A DNA stretch of 64,000 nucleotides from Whitmania pigra (lineage: Eukaryota; Annelida; Clitellata; Hirudinida; Haemopidae): positions 516,501-580,500 of the forward strand of contig JAJTWR010000308.1 of NCBI GenBank assembly GCA_021613335.1, read 5' to 3'. The notes below the pieces were generated by a model that was given only the letters and a program-made list of their open reading frames with translations, had not been told where the DNA came from and made no database searches. A program made the translations under genes and the position numbers. This document shows positions 61,859-64,000 of the stretch, one piece after another; the first letter of the stretch is position 1; each line of letters opens with the position of its first letter.

Positions 61859-62000
61859 TCATGTTGTTTTGAAGAGGTGAGTCTTCAGGTAGCGCTTGAA
61901 GAGCCCCAGAGATGGCTGGACTCTGACGAGGGGAGGAAGTCCATTCCAGACACTAGGGAAGGCATATGAGAAGCCTCTGTCGACGAGGGATACATCTCGA
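61859..62000 (-). pseudogene. C-terminal end of a non-LTR retrotransposon ORF2
   Basis: The minus strand reads VWNGLPPLVRVQPSLGLFKR then YLKTHLFKTT and TGA (61861-61859). The pattern WN.LP..VR...SL..FK..LKTHLF is the conserved last segment of many CR1/L2/Jockey-like reverse-transcriptase ORFs. The frame is open only ~45 codons upstream to a stop near 62020, so this is a 5'-truncated copy lacking the polymerase itself. Confidence 0.75.
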
Positions 62001-64000
62001 GAATATATGATCATATATTCCACTCATGATGCCACAGCATCCAGTTACCCTGTTCAGCAAATATATTTATTATAATCAGAGACAATATTTCTGGTCAAAT
62101 ATGTTATGTTATGTCAAATGAAAAAAAGTCATCTTAACTGACCAATCAACCAACAACAGACTGATGTACAAATATCTAAAATGAGCGTATAACCATGATA
62201 CATGAATATGAATTCTTTCAGGCCTCGTATTAATTTTAAAATGTTCAATAGGTTTTTGATTGTACAAGCGCCCAGGATTGTCCACTTCTAAGATGTATAC
62301 TTAATGACTTCTGTCATTTCTCCCATTTTTCAAATAATTTTCCGAACGCCATTGGGAAGTTTGAAATAGGCTTCGTTTTTGATTCTTTGTTGAACTCTGC
62401 CAAATCATTTTTTTAGCAACCCAAACAAGTAAATAGCTAACATGGATTTATAAATTCCATATATGTAAATTAATTATTTATCTTATTAATAGAAACATAT
62501 GAGAGTAAATTGGTATCTTAATTGGTAAATTAAGTATCTGGAGTAAATTTAATTGTTAAAATGTCTGCTGTTGGTGAGCTGAAAGTATTATAAAAAATAT
62601 TCAATTAATTGAGGAGAGACATTGGCTTTTAAATATTAAATTGTAATTAAGTCAAGAAAATCATCATTATTTGAAAAAAAATACGCATTGTTATTGCGGA
62701 TATCCGATCTTACTCTAATTCTTCAAAGCATCTAACCGCCATACATACGTGATACAACTCCCTCGTTTTCAGATGGGTTAGCCATTGACTAACGTTTGGT
62801 TAACCTTCCAAATAAATTTACCTAAAATTAACTAATTAATTAAATGATTAATGTCATTCGGGGACATGGCATTGTAGCCAGTTAACAGTTAACTCAGAAT
62901 TACAAAAAAGGATCAAATTCAACTTTCCAAGGAAACCACAAAGCTTTTCAAACTGTCTGCTTTTAATGATTCCTTTGCACAAAATTTGCAATTTGAATTT
63001 GTTTGCTTCTTTTCATATTGTGCATTTGGCAAGTATAACTTTTTTGCAGAAAATGCTCACTACGAATTAAATATTGAAAGCATTTGCAAATTCAAGGATA
63101 AATTATGGCATTATAATGTATAGTTCAACGAATACTTCAGACAATGAGTTGCGGAGTTAGATATTCGGGAAAGTATAATTGAGCATCGTGTTTTGATGAA
63201 TTTCTAACAATTAGGACGACCAGTAATAAGCTGTTCACACTCATCGCTAAATTTAGTTTTTTTGTCTTTTTAACCGCTTTTGTTATTTATTCCTTAATAA
63301 TTTTGGATTCATTATTAGTCTTTTTCCATTATTTATATCTTTACAGAATCCAGATTCCTAAATAAACAAACGTGCAAAAGAATTTTGGGTTTCACAGCAG
63401 AATAAAATATCACTTTGAATTTTTTTATAATCCTACTTTGGCTAACGAAATCGCAGAAACTATCTTTGGTTGAAAAACATAGTAAATCCTGTATCAAAAA
63501 TTTTTCTTGCCTCAAGCTTTTAATGAAAAGTTTGAATTTTCGGCAGAAACGAATTTGATATGTGCCTCATGCATAGTAATAACATTAATTTGATTAGTAT
63601 TGTCCCATTTGGAACAATTGCTCAAATTAGGATGTTAAAGGAAATTACTGTAAACGTCCCCGCAACATTCATTTTGACAGAGTTTACCACGATGGCTACT
63701 AATCACGTCATTAAATACAAGAGAGTGACATTCAGCTGATCATTTCATCCTCGAAACCTTATTTGAACATAGAGACTAAAAACAAGTTTCCAGAACACAT
63801 TTCCTGCTGGAGAAAGGCATCTTCCGTCAAATGTGCTCCATCGGCAAACAAGTCTGAGTGTAGCGGAGACCATGTCATAAAGAAGCATGTTGGCTTGATT
63901 GATCGCGTGTTTATTCTCAAACAACTCATAATTAGCTCCTACAACAGAGTAGGTCCAAAAGAGCGGATGCTAGAGCTTTATTAACAAACCCCGGTGATTA
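62001..64000. other. Intergenic, no gene seen
   Basis: No exon or RNA gene supported; frames at 63333-63515 (-) and 63763-63984 (+) have no recognisable features. Confidence 0.35.

Overview
This window is nuclear DNA from a bilaterian invertebrate. It is AT-rich, its genes are split by many short GT-AG introns, and it carries animal-specific families: a PDZ-type Rap GEF, a Dve/SATB-type homeobox gene, cullin-5, GLE1, an Ly6/uPAR protein and an EF-hand light-chain-like protein. A decayed axonemal dynein fragment fits an animal with motile cilia. Phylum cannot be fixed from the sequence alone. Exon models below were built by hand from splice sites and reading phase; there is no transcript evidence.

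Layout. 1-6.3 kb: a duplicated locus of acidic and coiled-coil exons (copies near 1-1320 and 4.2-6.3 kb), split by a ~1.0 kb retroelement with a 36-bp target duplication. 6.6-6.8 kb: dynein heavy-chain relic. 7.8-16.4 kb (+): complete Rap GEF, 23 coding exons whose phases all agree (1351 aa). 18.3-24.5 kb (-): Dve-like homeobox gene with CMP/ULD and homeodomain exons and a hAT MITE in an intron. 24.5-33.3 kb: non-coding, with two tetranucleotide repeat blocks. 33.3-34.2 kb (-): EF-hand gene. 35.8-42.2 kb (+): CUL5, 774 codons, lacking only its first short coding exon. 43.7-46.6 kb (+): GLE1, 603 aa. 47.3-47.7 kb (-): 146-aa membrane protein of unknown family. 48.16-48.54 kb (+): a proposed three-exon gene for a 65-aa single-pass membrane microprotein. 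49.4-55.1 kb (-): three tandem SLC25A51-like carriers, the middle one a pseudogene. 57.1-58.9 kb (+): GPI-type Ly6/uPAR protein. 59-64 kb: no gene seen apart from the 3' end of a LINE ORF.

The genes are ordinary, functionally unrelated neighbours: Rap signalling, ubiquitin ligase scaffold, mRNA export, mitochondrial NAD transport, cell-surface protein. The parts most worth following up are the microprotein gene, the short zinc-finger retroelement with its multiply pairing 115-nt segment, the tandem SLC25A51 cluster, the duplicated acidic/coiled-coil locus and a GC-AG intron in the Rap GEF.
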